From: an uncultured Bacilli bacterium
Lineage (GTDB): Bacteria > Bacillota_I > Bacilli_A > RFN20 > CAG-826
Assembly (NCBI GenBank): GCA_934140155.1
Contig: CAKPBC010000001.1
Location: 744,001 to 808,000 of the forward strand
Direction of reading: 5' to 3'
DNA length: 64,000 bases
Shown here: positions 1 through 9,462 of the stretch, piece by piece
Layout: every line of letters begins with the position of its first letter
Position numbering within the stretch: position 1 is the stretch's first letter
Notes under the pieces: generated by a model
The model's input: only the letters and a program-made list of their open reading frames with translations
What the model was told of the DNA's origin: nothing
Database searches by the model: none
Made by a program: the position numbers and the translations under genes

Positions 1-1479
1 AACGTTCTTGCTAAAATGGGTAAGACTACTGCAGATGGAATGGATGTAAATGGTAATGCTAATAACGCAATCGTTAAAAATTATGGTTCATCTAATTCAT
101 CATTATTTGGTAGATCTAAAGGTGGAAAAGTATTAATTCAAAACCAATTAGATAACGCCGACTTAAATTACTATCAACCAGGTGCTGTTACATATTTATC
201 AAGAAACGATTGGGCAGCTACATATCCAACAAGACAAGTAGTTACACCAAATGCTGATATGATTAAAGAATTACGTAACAAAAAACATGTTATTCAAAAG
301 AATGATAAAGTTGATACAGTTTGGGGATCAAAAGAAACAAATTATACTCTTGCTGATATGAAAGGCGCTAATTGGGATGATATTAGATGGGATGACTTTG
401 TTAATCAAATTGATTTAGATGATGCAGTTAAAATTATCGCCATTGGTGGTAACACAACTTGGACAATTGAATCAATTGGTAATCCAAGAAATAGACAAGC
501 TGATGGTCCTAATGGATTCTCATCATTTGGTGTTAACCAAGGCTATTCAATATTAGATAACTCTCCTTATAAATTAAGTGAAGAAAAAGCAGCAACTTGG
601 ACAGGTTATAAAGCTTCTATGCCTAATGCACCATTAATTGCCGCTACATTTGATAAAGATATTCAAAGAGGCGCTGGACAATTAATTGGTAACCATTCAA
701 TTTGGAATGGCGGCGCAGTTATTTGGGCTGGTGGCGCTAACTTACATCGTGCACCATACGAAGGACGTACTCACGAATACTTTACAGAAGATCCAATTCT
801 TTCTGCTTACTCATTAGAACAAATGGTAGCAGGTGGAAGAGAATTCGGTTGCTTAATTGGTCCAAAACACTTTGCATTTAACGCAATTGAATATAACAGA
901 TATGGTCTTTCTGAATATATGACTGAACAAACAGCTCGTGAAACAGAATTAAGATCATTCCAAAAAGCATATGAATCTGGTGAATGTTTAGCTACTATGA
1001 CTGCTTTCAATAGAATCGGTTGTTCTAACTTGAATGGTCACGAAGGCTTAATGCAAAATATTTTAAGAAAAGAATGGGGCTACAAAGGATTAATTTCTAC
1101 TGATATGGTTAATGGTCAAAACTATTTCTTACCAGGTGAATGTATCCTTGGTGGTATTACTATGATGGCTAATGGTGGTGGAAAAAAAGTTGACCTAAAG
1201 ACAGAATGGGTTGACTATGAAACTACTAATATTGCTAAAGATAAATTATTAAATGAACATTTACATCAAAACATGAAATACCAATGGTATGCTTATGCAA
1301 ATTCTAACTTATTAAATGGTATGGATGGTTCAACAAAAGTTATTTCTGTTACTCCATCATGGCAAGTAATGTTTAATGTATTAACAGTCTCATTTAGCGC
1401 TATTTTAGCAGCTAGTGTTGGCTTAATGGCATTTGCTAGTATCAAAGGCAAAGAAGAAAAAGAAGAAGAAAAGGAATAA
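1..1479 (+). CDS. GH3 glycoside hydrolase, C-terminal part (cut by window edge)
   Basis: The frame is open from the first base, so the gene begins outside the window. The visible part is the TIM-barrel half of a family 3 glycoside hydrolase: the KHFAFN motif, then GLISTDM, whose Asp aligns with the family nucleophile (usually SDW/SDM). A membrane helix near residues 450-475 and a Lys/Glu-rich tail follow. In ordinary GH3 enzymes the barrel is N-terminal; here it follows upstream sequence that matches the interior of the large GH3 protein at 29.6-35.6 kb (shared NVLA, YLSR-DW and YPT/YPL stretches), so this is a paralogue with the same reversed domain order. It is likely a membrane-anchored extracellular beta-glycosidase. 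An AAGGAGG site after the stop leads into the next gene, so the four genes to 6.28 kb look like one operon. Substrate cannot be read from the sequence. Confidence 0.9.
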   Translation, partial: NVLAKMGKTTADGMDVNGNANNAIVKNYGSSNSSLFGRSKGGKVLIQNQLDNADLNYYQPGAVTYLSRNDWAATYPTRQVVTPNADMIKELRNKKHVIQKNDKVDTVWGSKETNYTLADMKGANWDDIRWDDFVNQIDLDDAVKIIAIGGNTTWTIESIGNPRNRQADGPNGFSSFGVNQGYSILDNSPYKLSEEKAATWTGYKASMPNAPLIAATFDKDIQRGAGQLIGNHSIWNGGAVIWAGGANLHRAPYEGRTHEYFTEDPILSAYSLEQMVAGGREFGCLIGPKHFAFNAIEYNRYGLSEYMTEQTARETELRSFQKAYESGECLATMTAFNRIGCSNLNGHEGLMQNILRKEWGYKGLISTDMVNGQNYFLPGECILGGITMMANGGGKKVDLKTEWVDYETTNIAKDKLLNEHLHQNMKYQWYAYANSNLLNGMDGSTKVISVTPSWQVMFNVLTVSFSAILAASVGLMAFASIKGKEEKEEEKE

Positions 1480-1493
1480 GGAGGAACATAAAA

Positions 1494-1949
1494 ATGAAAT
1501 TAATTAAAGATCAAGGCGTAAGTTTTATTCTTAATGCATGTCTTGCATTATTAACACTTGTTTCGATTATTATTTATGCAGTTAACAAGTCACTTCCTTA
1601 TTTTACCGAAGCTAATGTTTCTGCTCAAATCATTTGGTTCTTGGTTTTAGCTTTATTGATTGTATTAGCTAATATTGCTGTAGGATTTACTCCTTTAAAA
1701 GATAATAAAATTGTCAAAATGGTATTTGACTTATTATCTATTGTTACTACATTCTTCTTAGTAGGAGCGGCAGTTTACTTCTTAAGCGATAGAGTGTACT
1801 ATTATGGTATTGCTTTATTCTCTGATCTTGAAGGCGGTAATCCTGTTGCTAGATCATCATGTATTGGCGCTATTGTGGGCACAGTATTCATGTTAGTATC
1901 TGGTGTAGTTTCAATTGTTACAAATTTTGTAAGTAAAGAAGCAAAATAG
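1494..1949 (+). CDS. Small four-helix membrane protein of the glycan operon
   Basis: A 151-residue hydrophobic protein with about four predicted membrane helices and no catalytic motif that I recognise. It starts 14 bases after the GH3 gene behind a clear AAGGAGG site, so it is probably co-translated with it. Position suggests a partner or anchor for the membrane-bound GH3 enzyme, but this is inference from position only. A strong hairpin with a T-rich tail follows the gene. Confidence 0.75.
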   Translation: MKLIKDQGVSFILNACLALLTLVSIIIYAVNKSLPYFTEANVSAQIIWFLVLALLIVLANIAVGFTPLKDNKIVKMVFDLLSIVTTFFLVGAAVYFLSDRVYYYGIALFSDLEGGNPVARSSCIGAIVGTVFMLVSGVVSIVTNFVSKEAK

Positions 1950-1964
1950 TAAAAAGTATGTATG

Positions 1965-2005
1965 GGGCTACTAGTATCAACTATTAGTAGTCCCTTTGTC
2001 TTTTT
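1965..2005 (+). terminator. Hairpin between the membrane protein and the rhamnosidase
   Basis: A long inverted repeat (GGGCTACTA pairing with TAGTAGTCCC) is followed by a T-rich stretch. It would end or attenuate transcription of the GH3 genes before the rhamnosidase, whose ribosome-binding site lies just downstream. Confidence 0.7.
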
Positions 2006-2024
2006 AAGAAAGAAGGGACTATTT

Positions 2025-4583
2025 ATGTTTAAAATAGAAGAATTTAAAGTAAATCATATCAAAGAATATTGTTATTCTGATGATGAGCATCCATCATTTA
2101 ATTTTTCGCTTGTAAGTGATGATCAAAATTCGACCTTAAAAAAGGCTACTTTAAAGATGAATGGTTGGAGTATTGATACTATTTCACAAGTTTGTATTGT
2201 TTATAATGGCGATAAATTAAAACCTTTTACCAAATATAAAGCCGAGTTATTTGTGGAAGATTCATTAGGCAATAAAGATCAAGCTAGTTTAATTTATGAA
2301 ACAGGTTATTTATTAACACCTTTTAAAGGAAAATGGATTACAGATAAAGAATATATATTTAAAGAAAAGAAAGTGTCTCCTAAACCACTTTTATTTAAAA
2401 AACATTTATCTTTTAATAAAAAGATTAAAAGCGCTAAAGCGTATGTAACAGCAATTGGTATATATGATTTCTTGTTAAATGAAAAGAAAGTAGGAAAATA
2501 TTATTTTGCTCCAGGATTTACTTCATATAAACATCAATTACAATATCAAGTATATGATGTAACTGATTTATTAAAAAAAGAAAATGATTTACATTTTATC
2601 GTTGCAGGTGGTTGGGCAGTAGGCTCGTTTGTATTTACAAGAAAAAATCGTGATGTTGCTGACCGTCAAGCTTTATTATGTGATATTCATATTACTTATG
2701 ATGATGGTACATCAGAAATCATTTCTACCGATGAAACTTGGGAAGTATCAAGTGACTCACCAGTCCTAATGGCGGATATTTATGATGGCGAAACTTATGA
2801 CGCTAATAAAGAATTGAATAATATTATATTTCATAAAGCAAGTTATGAAAAATTAAAAATTAATCCAAAATTACTTTTAGATTATGGTGCAAATGTAATT
2901 GCGCATGAAGAATTAAAACCTCAAACAATAAAAAAATTGGATAATAAATATATTATTGATTTTGGTCAAAATTTTGCTGGTGTTGTCTCTTTAAAAATAA
3001 AAGGAGCAGCGAAAAATCAAAAAGTAGTGGTTAAACACGCCGAAATTTTAAATAGTAAAGGCGATTTAAATGTTGTTTTCTTAAGAAGTGCAAAAGCCAC
3101 ATTGACTTATATTTGCAAAGAAGGTAATCAAGAATTTGCCCCAACTTTAACATATATGGGATTTAGATATATTTCGCTTGAAGGTATTGATGTTAATCAA
3201 ATAGAAGTTAAAGGAATTGCTTTATATTCTGATATAGAACAAGTTGGTAATTTTGAATGCTCTAATCCTTTAATTAATCGCTTGCAACAAAATATTATTT
3301 GGTCTAGTAAATCAAATTTTGTGGATATCCCAACTGATTGCCCACAAAGAGATGAAAGAATGGGCTGGACTGGTGATATTGCGATATTTGCTAAAACAGC
3401 ATTTTTCAACTTTGATGTTAGTAGATTCTTAGATAAATGGTTGTTAGATTTAAGAAGTCAACAATTAAAAACAGGTGGTATTCCAACAACTATTCCAGTT
3501 CATCAATATGGATTTCCAGTTACAATGCCACAAATGGCAATTGATTTTTGGGGCGATGCGGCCTTAATGGTTCCTTGGGCTGAATATGAGAAAACTGGTA
3601 ATGTACATGTTCTAGAAAAAGCTTATGAATCAATGAAAAAATATGTTAATGCTTGTAAGTTTTGGGCTAATATAGTTGGATTTGGCAAACATCGTTATAT
3701 TTGGAATACGCCAAGTGTATTTCATTTTGGTGACTGGGTTTCACCCGATGTGCCAAAAATGAAAGAATGGCAAAGTAGAAGTAAATGGACCGCAACAGCA
3801 TCATTAAGACATACTTCATTATTATTAAGCAAAATAGCGCATATATTAAATAAAAAAGATGATGAAAAATATTATTTGGAACTTTCTAATAAAGTTGCAG
3901 ATGCTTATGAATCTATTTTGACTAATAAAAAAGGAAAACTTTATAATGAATTCCAAACAGGATATGTTTTGCCATTACAATTTGATATGTTTAAGGAAGA
4001 AAACATTCCTAGTGCAACTTATAATTTAAAACAATTAGTGAAAAAAAATAATTATTGCATTGGTACTGGTTTTCCAGGTACTCCATATATTCTCTTCGTT
4101 TTAGCAGATAATGGCTATAAAGATGTGGCTTATAAAATGTTAGAAAATACAATTTGTCCATCTTGGCTTTATGAAGTAAAAGTTGGTGCTACAACAATCT
4201 GGGAGAGATGGGACGCTTTAAATGAAAATGGCGAGTGTCCAATTGGAGAAGATGGAACAGGTGGTATGATTTCTTTTAATCATTATGCTAGTGGAGCAGT
4301 TGGTGATTTCTTATATCGCCGTGTTGCGGGTATTGAACCATTAGAATGTGGATATAAGAAAATCTTGATTAAACCAGTTGTGGGTGGATCATTAACTTAT
4401 GCTAAAGCTGAAACTAAAACACCATATGGCATTGTTAAGTCTAGTTGGAAGATTGAAAACGGCAAATTTATTTTAAGTGTTACTATTCCTTATGGTAGTG
4501 AAGCACAAATTGTGTTACCAAATGGTGAAACTTACAATAAGACTCATGGAACATACACATTTGAAAATAATTTTCAATTTTAG
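2025..4583 (+). CDS. GH78 alpha-L-rhamnosidase, cytoplasmic
   Basis: An 852-residue protein with the hallmark GH78 segment DCPQRDERMGWTGD in the (alpha/alpha)6 barrel and a downstream TIWERWD motif; both carry the acidic residues associated with catalysis in this family. N-terminal beta domains precede the barrel, as is usual. There is no signal peptide, so it should cleave rhamnosides imported by the adjacent symporter. The ATG at 2025 was chosen because AAGAAGGGA sits just upstream; the 21 codons before it overlap the terminator hairpin. The following gene encodes a GPH transporter, which supports a rhamnoside uptake and hydrolysis role. Family assignment is firm, exact substrate is not. 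Confidence 0.93.
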   Translation: MFKIEEFKVNHIKEYCYSDDEHPSFNFSLVSDDQNSTLKKATLKMNGWSIDTISQVCIVYNGDKLKPFTKYKAELFVEDSLGNKDQASLIYETGYLLTPFKGKWITDKEYIFKEKKVSPKPLLFKKHLSFNKKIKSAKAYVTAIGIYDFLLNEKKVGKYYFAPGFTSYKHQLQYQVYDVTDLLKKENDLHFIVAGGWAVGSFVFTRKNRDVADRQALLCDIHITYDDGTSEIISTDETWEVSSDSPVLMADIYDGETYDANKELNNIIFHKASYEKLKINPKLLLDYGANVIAHEELKPQTIKKLDNKYIIDFGQNFAGVVSLKIKGAAKNQKVVVKHAEILNSKGDLNVVFLRSAKATLTYICKEGNQEFAPTLTYMGFRYISLEGIDVNQIEVKGIALYSDIEQVGNFECSNPLINRLQQNIIWSSKSNFVDIPTDCPQRDERMGWTGDIAIFAKTAFFNFDVSRFLDKWLLDLRSQQLKTGGIPTTIPVHQYGFPVTMPQMAIDFWGDAALMVPWAEYEKTGNVHVLEKAYESMKKYVNACKFWANIVGFGKHRYIWNTPSVFHFGDWVSPDVPKMKEWQSRSKWTATASLRHTSLLLSKIAHILNKKDDEKYYLELSNKVADAYESILTNKKGKLYNEFQTGYVLPLQFDMFKEENIPSATYNLKQLVKKNNYCIGTGFPGTPYILFVLADNGYKDVAYKMLENTICPSWLYEVKVGATTIWERWDALNENGECPIGEDGTGGMISFNHYASGAVGDFLYRRVAGIEPLECGYKKILIKPVVGGSLTYAKAETKTPYGIVKSSWKIENGKFILSVTIPYGSEAQIVLPNGETYNKTHGTYTFENNFQF

Positions 4584-4651
4584 CAATATCATTATTGATA
4601 AAAGTACAATAATTTATTAAAATAGTAAAAGTTAAGGAAAGGAAATTTAAA

Positions 4652-6280
4652 ATGAAAACTAGTTTTTTTGAAAAGCCTTTTATGAAAAGTAAGATCAAAA
4701 AGGACAAAGTTACTTTATTTCCAGAAGCTGGCTTAGGTTATTTATTAGGACCTATTTTAGCATTAATAAGTAATGGTGTTGTTAATGTTTGGCTTATTCA
4801 ATATTGGGATAAAGTATTAATGTTAGGACAATGGGCCCAATTATTTGAAACATTACTTCCTATTTTATCTGCAGTTATTATCATAATTGGTAATTTGTTT
4901 GTCGGAAGATTAATGGAAAAAAAGCCAACAATGGCTGGTAAGGCACGTCCTTTAATCTTATTAGGTATGCCTATTATTGCTGTGGCATTACTTGCTTTAT
5001 TCTTAGTACCTTTACCAGAAGGTGCAACTTGGTTAGGTGGAGGAAAAGGAACAACACCAAATTTCTGGGCGTCAGTAGTTATTGCTGTTGCATATAACTT
5101 ATATTACGCACTTGCATGGCCTTTATACTATACTTCTCACTCAGCATTAGTTAACTTATCAACTCGTGATGAGAAGAAACGTGGCTTATTATCTACATGC
5201 ATTATGGCTGCCCAACTTGGTGCAGCAGGCTTATCTGGTATGGCTGGTGGTATTTTAGTTGATTTAATTGGATTATTACCAACTTATAAGTATTTAGCAT
5301 TTGATGATAAATTAGGCAAAGTTGTAGAAAAAGTTACAAACGATGTATCTGTGGCTTCACAAGTTACAACTGCTAACCCATTAGGTGCTTATTCAATGGG
5401 AATTACACCTGATCAAGCAAACTCAAAATGGGTTATCTTAATGATTATCATGGTTGTTTGCTTAGTAATTGGTTGTTTATTAGAATATTTCTTCACTAGA
5501 GAAAGAATTACAGAAGAAATCGTAGCTAAAAATCAAAATGATGGTGAAACTGAAACAAAATCAGTTTCTATGAAAGAACAAATTAATGTTTGTGTTAAAG
5601 ACAAATATTGGTGGTTAATTATTGTATTCTTCTTCTTATATCAATTTGGTGGACAAATGAAGAATAATGATATGTCTTTCTATTCTCAAGCAATGACTGG
5701 TGAAAATGGATTATCATCATTAATTAATACTGTCGGTGCAATTCCAACTGCCTTAGGCATGGCAATTGTTTGGCCTCTTGCTAATAAATTTAGTAAATCT
5801 AAGACAATTATTATGGGTTGTGCTTTAGCATTCTTAGGTGGATCATTAGCGTTCGTAGCATTAATTCCTGCAATTCAAGCTAATAGTGCTGCGGTATCAG
5901 GAATCTCAGTTGCTTCATTCTGTATTAAGGCTTTAGGTACAGCACCTGCTATGTATATTTCATTAGCTTTACTTGCTAATGTCTTAGATCACCAAGAAGC
6001 AAAATACGGAATCCGTACTGATGGATTCACAATGGCTGTATATGGTTCAATTATGGTATGTATGGCTGGTGTATGTAATGGTATTATTGCTGGTATTAAC
6101 TCAGCAGTTCCTGCAGCATCTAAACCTCTTGTTCACACAATTTTAGGATTTGGTGTTGAATCAGTAGCATACTTAATTATGGGCATTATGTTCATTTGGA
6201 TGAATGTTGAAAAATATACAAAAGAAGATAAAGCAATATTAGAAGCTCAAAAAGAACCAAAACTAGAAGCTAATAATTAA
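4652..6280 (+). CDS. GPH-family sugar:cation symporter (MelB-like)
   Basis: A 542-residue polytopic membrane protein with about 12 helices and the layout of the glycoside-pentoside-hexuronide symporters (MelB/XylP group, major facilitator fold): an early charged cytoplasmic loop (STRDEKKRG) and a mid-protein loop before KDKYWWLI. The start follows AAGGAAAGG. It lies 68 bases after the rhamnosidase and probably imports the oligosaccharide or glycoside which that enzyme cleaves. A terminator at 6295-6327 ends the operon. Confidence 0.9.
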   Translation: MKTSFFEKPFMKSKIKKDKVTLFPEAGLGYLLGPILALISNGVVNVWLIQYWDKVLMLGQWAQLFETLLPILSAVIIIIGNLFVGRLMEKKPTMAGKARPLILLGMPIIAVALLALFLVPLPEGATWLGGGKGTTPNFWASVVIAVAYNLYYALAWPLYYTSHSALVNLSTRDEKKRGLLSTCIMAAQLGAAGLSGMAGGILVDLIGLLPTYKYLAFDDKLGKVVEKVTNDVSVASQVTTANPLGAYSMGITPDQANSKWVILMIIMVVCLVIGCLLEYFFTRERITEEIVAKNQNDGETETKSVSMKEQINVCVKDKYWWLIIVFFFLYQFGGQMKNNDMSFYSQAMTGENGLSSLINTVGAIPTALGMAIVWPLANKFSKSKTIIMGCALAFLGGSLAFVALIPAIQANSAAVSGISVASFCIKALGTAPAMYISLALLANVLDHQEAKYGIRTDGFTMAVYGSIMVCMAGVCNGIIAGINSAVPAASKPLVHTILGFGVESVAYLIMGIMFIWMNVEKYTKEDKAILEAQKEPKLEANN

Positions 6281-6294
6281 TTTTAATTCCAAAG

Positions 6295-6327
6295 GCTAGA
6301 GTGTTATAAAATATTCTAGCTTTTTTT
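6295..6327 (+). terminator. Intrinsic terminator of the glycan operon
   Basis: GCTAGA pairs with TCTAGC and is followed by seven T residues, directly after the symporter gene. Confidence 0.85.
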
Positions 6328-6456
6328 GTTACCTAATATATTCACACAAACTTATTTCAACAAAAATTTTATCGATTTTTATATATTTAGATGTAGATAA
6401 TTGCTATAATAATTTTGTTAGTGAATAACATATTTTTTACAAGGAGGAGGAACGAA

Positions 6457-6930
6457 ATGCTTAATTGGTTAGTATCATTAACCTCAAATATTAATGACAT
6501 ATTTATCATTATTTGGGTTGTTGTATTTGTCTTAGCTATTATCATCGAATTCTCTACACAAGAATTAGTTAGTATTTGGTTTGCTTTAGCAGCACTTCCA
6601 TCTTTAATACTTGCTGCATGTGGTATTGAATTCTATTGGCAAATAGTTGCTTTTGCTGGAGTATCGTTACTAGCTTTCATACTTAGTCAACTATTCTTAC
6701 GCAACAAAATTAAAGTTCGTTCTAGTGCTACAAATGCTGATTCACTTATTGGTGGAGAAATATTTGTTACTGCAACTGTTAAGCGTAATGAGCCAGGAGA
6801 AGGAAAAGTTCGTGATGTAACTTGGACGATAATTAGTGATGAAGAAATTTCAAAAGGTGAATTTGCTCTAATTAAGGAAATTAGAGGAAATAAATTAGTT
6901 GTTAAAAAGAAAGAGGAAAATAAAAAATGA
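6457..6930 (+). CDS. NfeD-family membrane protein, partner of the SPFH protein
   Basis: About 157 residues: N-terminal hydrophobic helices, then a C-terminal OB-fold-like beta domain ending in a Lys/Glu tail. This is the layout of the short NfeD proteins that accompany stomatin/SPFH proteins. The ATG at 6457 was preferred because AAGGAGGAGG lies just before it; an upstream in-frame TTG lacks such a site. The stop overlaps the next start as ATGA, so the two proteins are translationally coupled and probably form a membrane-microdomain complex, as known for NfeD/SPFH pairs. A TATAAT box near 6404 fits a promoter. Confidence 0.85.
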   Translation: MLNWLVSLTSNINDIFIIIWVVVFVLAIIIEFSTQELVSIWFALAALPSLILAACGIEFYWQIVAFAGVSLLAFILSQLFLRNKIKVRSSATNADSLIGGEIFVTATVKRNEPGEGKVRDVTWTIISDEEISKGEFALIKEIRGNKLVVKKKEENKK

Positions 6931-7892
6931 TTTTATCGATGAGTGATGGTGGCATAATCGCCTTAGTTGTTGCTTTAGCTGCAATTGTATTGTTTGCTAT
7001 TATTGTATTAGCGCGTTGTATTGTTATTGTGCCACAAGCACATACAGTTATTGTTCAAAGATTAGGTAAGTATCATAAAACTTTACAAGCTGGTTTCCAT
7101 ATGCTAGCGCCTATTATTGATTCAAAAGCTAAAACTGTATCTTTAAAAGAAACTGTCGCGGATTTTAAACCGCAACCAGTTATTACTAAAGATAATGTTA
7201 CTATGCAAATTGATACTGTAGTTTATTTCCAAATTACAGATCCAAAACTTTATACATATGGTGTTGATAATCCATTAAACGCTATTGAAAATTTATCTGC
7301 TACAACATTACGTAATTTGATTGGTGACTTGGAATTAGACCAAACATTAACTAGTAGAGATACTATTAATCAAAGAATGCGTTTGATTCTTGATGAAGCT
7401 ACTGACCCTTGGGGAATTAAAGTAAATCGTGTGGAATTAAAGAATATTTTGCCACCACGTGATATTCAAGAAGCAATGGAAAAACAAATGCGTGCTGAAC
7501 GTCAAAAACGTGAAGCTATATTAACTGCTGAAGGTGAAAAACAAGCCGCAATTTTAACCGCTGAAGGTAAAAAAGAAGCTGCTATATTAAATGCTGAAGC
7601 TACAAGAATTCAAGCTGTAAAAGAAGCTGAAGGTCAAGCAGAAGCAATTCTTCGTATTGCAGAAGCACAAGCTGAAGGAATTAGAAGAATTAATGAAGCA
7701 AATCCAAATCCAGGTTATTTAACTCTTAAAGGATTTGAAGCTTTAGAAAAAGTTGCAGAAGGTCAATCAACAAAAATCGTTGTACCAAGTGATATTGCTA
7801 ATGTAACTGGATTATTAGCTTCTTTAAAAGAAACTTTGGCTAATAATGAAAAAAGCGAAAAAGTTGAAACAAAAAAAGTAGAAAAGAAATAA
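6927..7892 (+). CDS. SPFH/stomatin-like membrane protein (QmcA type)
   Basis: A 321-residue protein with one N-terminal membrane helix, an SPFH/Band 7 domain (VPQAHTVIVQRLGKYHKTL, then TKDNVTMQIDTVVYF) and a long alanine/glutamate-rich coiled coil containing repeats such as ILTAEG and ILNAEA. This is the pattern of QmcA-type scaffolds that form large membrane rings. It overlaps the NfeD gene by four bases. A degenerate second SPFH/NfeD pair exists at 12.1-12.8 kb on the other strand. Confidence 0.92.
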   Translation: MILSMSDGGIIALVVALAAIVLFAIIVLARCIVIVPQAHTVIVQRLGKYHKTLQAGFHMLAPIIDSKAKTVSLKETVADFKPQPVITKDNVTMQIDTVVYFQITDPKLYTYGVDNPLNAIENLSATTLRNLIGDLELDQTLTSRDTINQRMRLILDEATDPWGIKVNRVELKNILPPRDIQEAMEKQMRAERQKREAILTAEGEKQAAILTAEGKKEAAILNAEATRIQAVKEAEGQAEAILRIAEAQAEGIRRINEANPNPGYLTLKGFEALEKVAEGQSTKIVVPSDIANVTGLLASLKETLANNEKSEKVETKKVEKK

Positions 7893-7902
7893 TTTAATAT
7901 AA

Positions 7903-7940
7903 ATGGTGCACACTTAATTAATTTGTATGCACCATTTTTT
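7903..7940. terminator. Bidirectional terminator between the SPFH and CotJC genes
   Basis: ATGGTGCA pairs with TGCACCAT and is followed by a T run on the + strand; the A-rich left flank gives U residues for the opposite strand. It separates two convergent genes. Confidence 0.85.
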
Positions 7941-7943
7941 TAT

Positions 7944-8507
7944 CTATTTTTTACCAAATTCTTTTTTGTAGACATCAAGCATATTCTTAAAACGATTGTA
8001 ATGGACAACTTCTCTTTGTCTTAAATAAAGAAGCGGATTAATTAGATCTGGATCTTTTGCTAAATCAATAATATGTTCATATGTTAATTTAGCCTTTTGC
8101 TCAGCGGCTAAATCTTCTTCTAAGTCAGCTTCATAATCACCGGTTGCGCCAACATTAGTCATGGAAAAAGCAACACCATTAACATCAGTTGGGAATAAAC
8201 CTAATCCATGTTGAGCATAGTGTTTATCTAATCCTACTTCCGCTAATTCTTGCAATGAACTTCCTTTCATTAATTGATATAACATGGTACAAATCATTTC
8301 GACGTGACCTAATTCTTCAGTTCCGATATCTGTGAGTAATGTTCTACCTCTTTCATCTGGCATTGTGTAGCGTTGATTTAAATAACGTAAAGCAGCACCT
8401 AATTCACCATATGGACCGCCATATTGGGTAATAATAAAGTTAGCCATTTTTAAGTCGCGCTTTTTAATATTAATTGGATATAAAAGACTTTTACTATATT
8501 TCCACAT
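7944..8507 (-). CDS. cotJC: CotJC-type spore coat protein (manganese-catalase fold)
   Basis: A 187-residue ferritin-like protein matching CotJC along its length: N-terminal MWKYSKSLLYPINIKK, the QYGGPYGELGAALRYLNQRY stretch, then IGTEELGHVEMI and a C-terminal QREVVHYNRF. The Glu and His residues in these motifs are the metal ligands of the manganese-catalase family. Length is as expected. AGGAGG precedes the ATG, and the CotJA/B-like gene lies 11 bases upstream in the same operon. Presence implies endospore ancestry or an actual sporulation programme. Confidence 0.93.
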   Translation of the reverse strand: MWKYSKSLLYPINIKKRDLKMANFIITQYGGPYGELGAALRYLNQRYTMPDERGRTLLTDIGTEELGHVEMICTMLYQLMKGSSLQELAEVGLDKHYAQHGLGLFPTDVNGVAFSMTNVGATGDYEADLEEDLAAEQKAKLTYEHIIDLAKDPDLINPLLYLRQREVVHYNRFKNMLDVYKKEFGKK

Positions 8508-8518
8508 ATTTAATCCTC

Positions 8519-8965
8519 CTATTTAATTAACCATGGACTAGGAATAGTAACATAATTAAATGTTCCATTAGCATCATTTGCGTCTTCAACGCATAATGGT
8601 CCAAAGCGTTTAACATACTCTTCACGAGTCTTTAAATATTGGTTGCGCACATCTAAAAATAAAGCTAAAGCTTCTTTATCAGTAGGATAAATATCTAAGA
8701 TTAAATTTAAATCATGCATATAATCATATTTCATCATTAGTTCCAGTAAAAGGCTATCTTTTTCGTTATTAGTGGTTACTGAAGGTACTTTATAATTTTT
8801 ATATGGTAAATATTCTTGTTTTAAAATATTACCACTTTCAAATCCTTCTTTTAAGCCAAAAAATCTATTTGAATTCATAGTCGTGCTACGATAACTATTA
8901 TATTCTTCACCACTTGGCTCATATGGTGAATAAGGTACATAACTATTAAAAGTTTGATAGTACAT
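8519..8965 (-). CDS. Probable CotJA-CotJB fusion, spore coat protein
   Basis: A 148-residue protein. The C-terminal half matches CotJB (LLLELMMKYDYMHDLNL, then YPTDKEALALF, EEYVKRFGPL and a final Pro-Trp). The N-terminal half is Tyr/Pro/Ser-rich and includes GLKEGFESGNILKQEYLPY, similar to the CotJA signature in which a hydrophobic pair precedes an acidic residue and PY. In Bacillus these are two proteins of about 80 and 87 residues, so this reads as a fused or merged version. Co-oriented with cotJC. The CotJB part is confident, the CotJA part is moderate. Confidence 0.82.
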   Translation of the reverse strand: MYYQTFNSYVPYSPYEPSGEEYNSYRSTTMNSNRFFGLKEGFESGNILKQEYLPYKNYKVPSVTTNNEKDSLLLELMMKYDYMHDLNLILDIYPTDKEALALFLDVRNQYLKTREEYVKRFGPLCVEDANDANGTFNYVTIPSPWLIK

Positions 8966-9068
8966 AATAAATCCCCCTAAAACAAGATATTCTTATTTGA
9001 TAAAAAAAGATAATGAAAATGCCTATTTTACTTTTCTTTTTTAATAAACTTGATGTATAATAAATAGG

Positions 9069-9111
9069 AAATGCAGGACATGCGAATTAAGTTTCGATAT
9101 TGCATTTTTTT
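9069..9111 (+). other. Hairpin with T run just ahead of tRNA-Thr
   Basis: AAATGCA (9069-9075) pairs with TGCATTT (9101-9107), with an inner CGAA/TTCG pairing, and a T run follows. A TATAAT box at 9056-9061 would start transcription at about 9068, exactly at the hairpin. It could be a leader hairpin, an attenuator or a tiny RNA. No good -35 box is visible. Confidence 0.4.
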
Positions 9112-9119
9112 AAAATCAC

Positions 9120-9195
9120 GCCGGCTTAGCTCAGTTGGTAGAGCAACTGAATCGTAATCAGTGGGTCGGGGGTTCGAATCCTCTAGCCGGCACCA
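9120..9195 (+). tRNA. tRNA-Thr (CGT anticodon)
   Basis: A full cloverleaf: acceptor GCCGGCT/AGCCGGC, D arm with AGCTCAGTTGGTAGAGC, anticodon stem ACTGA/TCAGT around the loop ATCGTAA, T arm with GGTTCGAATCC, and an encoded CCA end. The anticodon CGT reads ACG (Thr). Confidence 0.97.
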
Positions 9196-9228
9196 TAGTA
9201 ATAAATCCGATGGAATCGGCTGTTTTAT

Positions 9229-9259
9229 TGAGAGTCACATTGTTCGATTCTCTTTTTTT
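9229..9259 (+). terminator. Terminator after tRNA-Thr
   Basis: GAGAGTC pairs with GATTCTC (one G-U pair) and is followed by seven T residues. A second small stem, CCGAT/ATCGG, lies between the tRNA and this hairpin. Confidence 0.75.
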
Positions 9260-9264
9260 ATGCC

Positions 9265-9302
9265 TACCGACCCATAAATTTTGTTCAGTCAGTGGGTCGG
9301 TA
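9265..9302. repeat. Inverted repeat that copies part of the tRNA-Thr sequence
   Basis: TACCGACCCA and TGGGTCGGTA form a ten-base inverted repeat. The right arm, within TCAGTGGGTCGG, repeats twelve bases of the tRNA-Thr gene (anticodon stem to T arm). This is the kind of partial tRNA duplication left by site-specific integration, but it is short. It is followed by A residues, so it is not a + strand terminator. Confidence 0.5.
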
Positions 9303-9462
9303 AAAAATAAAAAAAATTTTAAATGCTTTTCGCGTGCACAAAATTGTCGTTATCACTACAGAAAGTTAAAAAAATGCTTGCATTATTCAAAAAAGTATAT
9401 ATAATATTAAACAGTGGCAACAATAGTAGATGATCACTACTATTATTGCTTGGAATATACAT

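Noticed and set aside
9135..9404. 89-codon frame across tRNA-Thr and its terminator
   Set aside because: It translates a tRNA gene and a terminator; not a protein gene.
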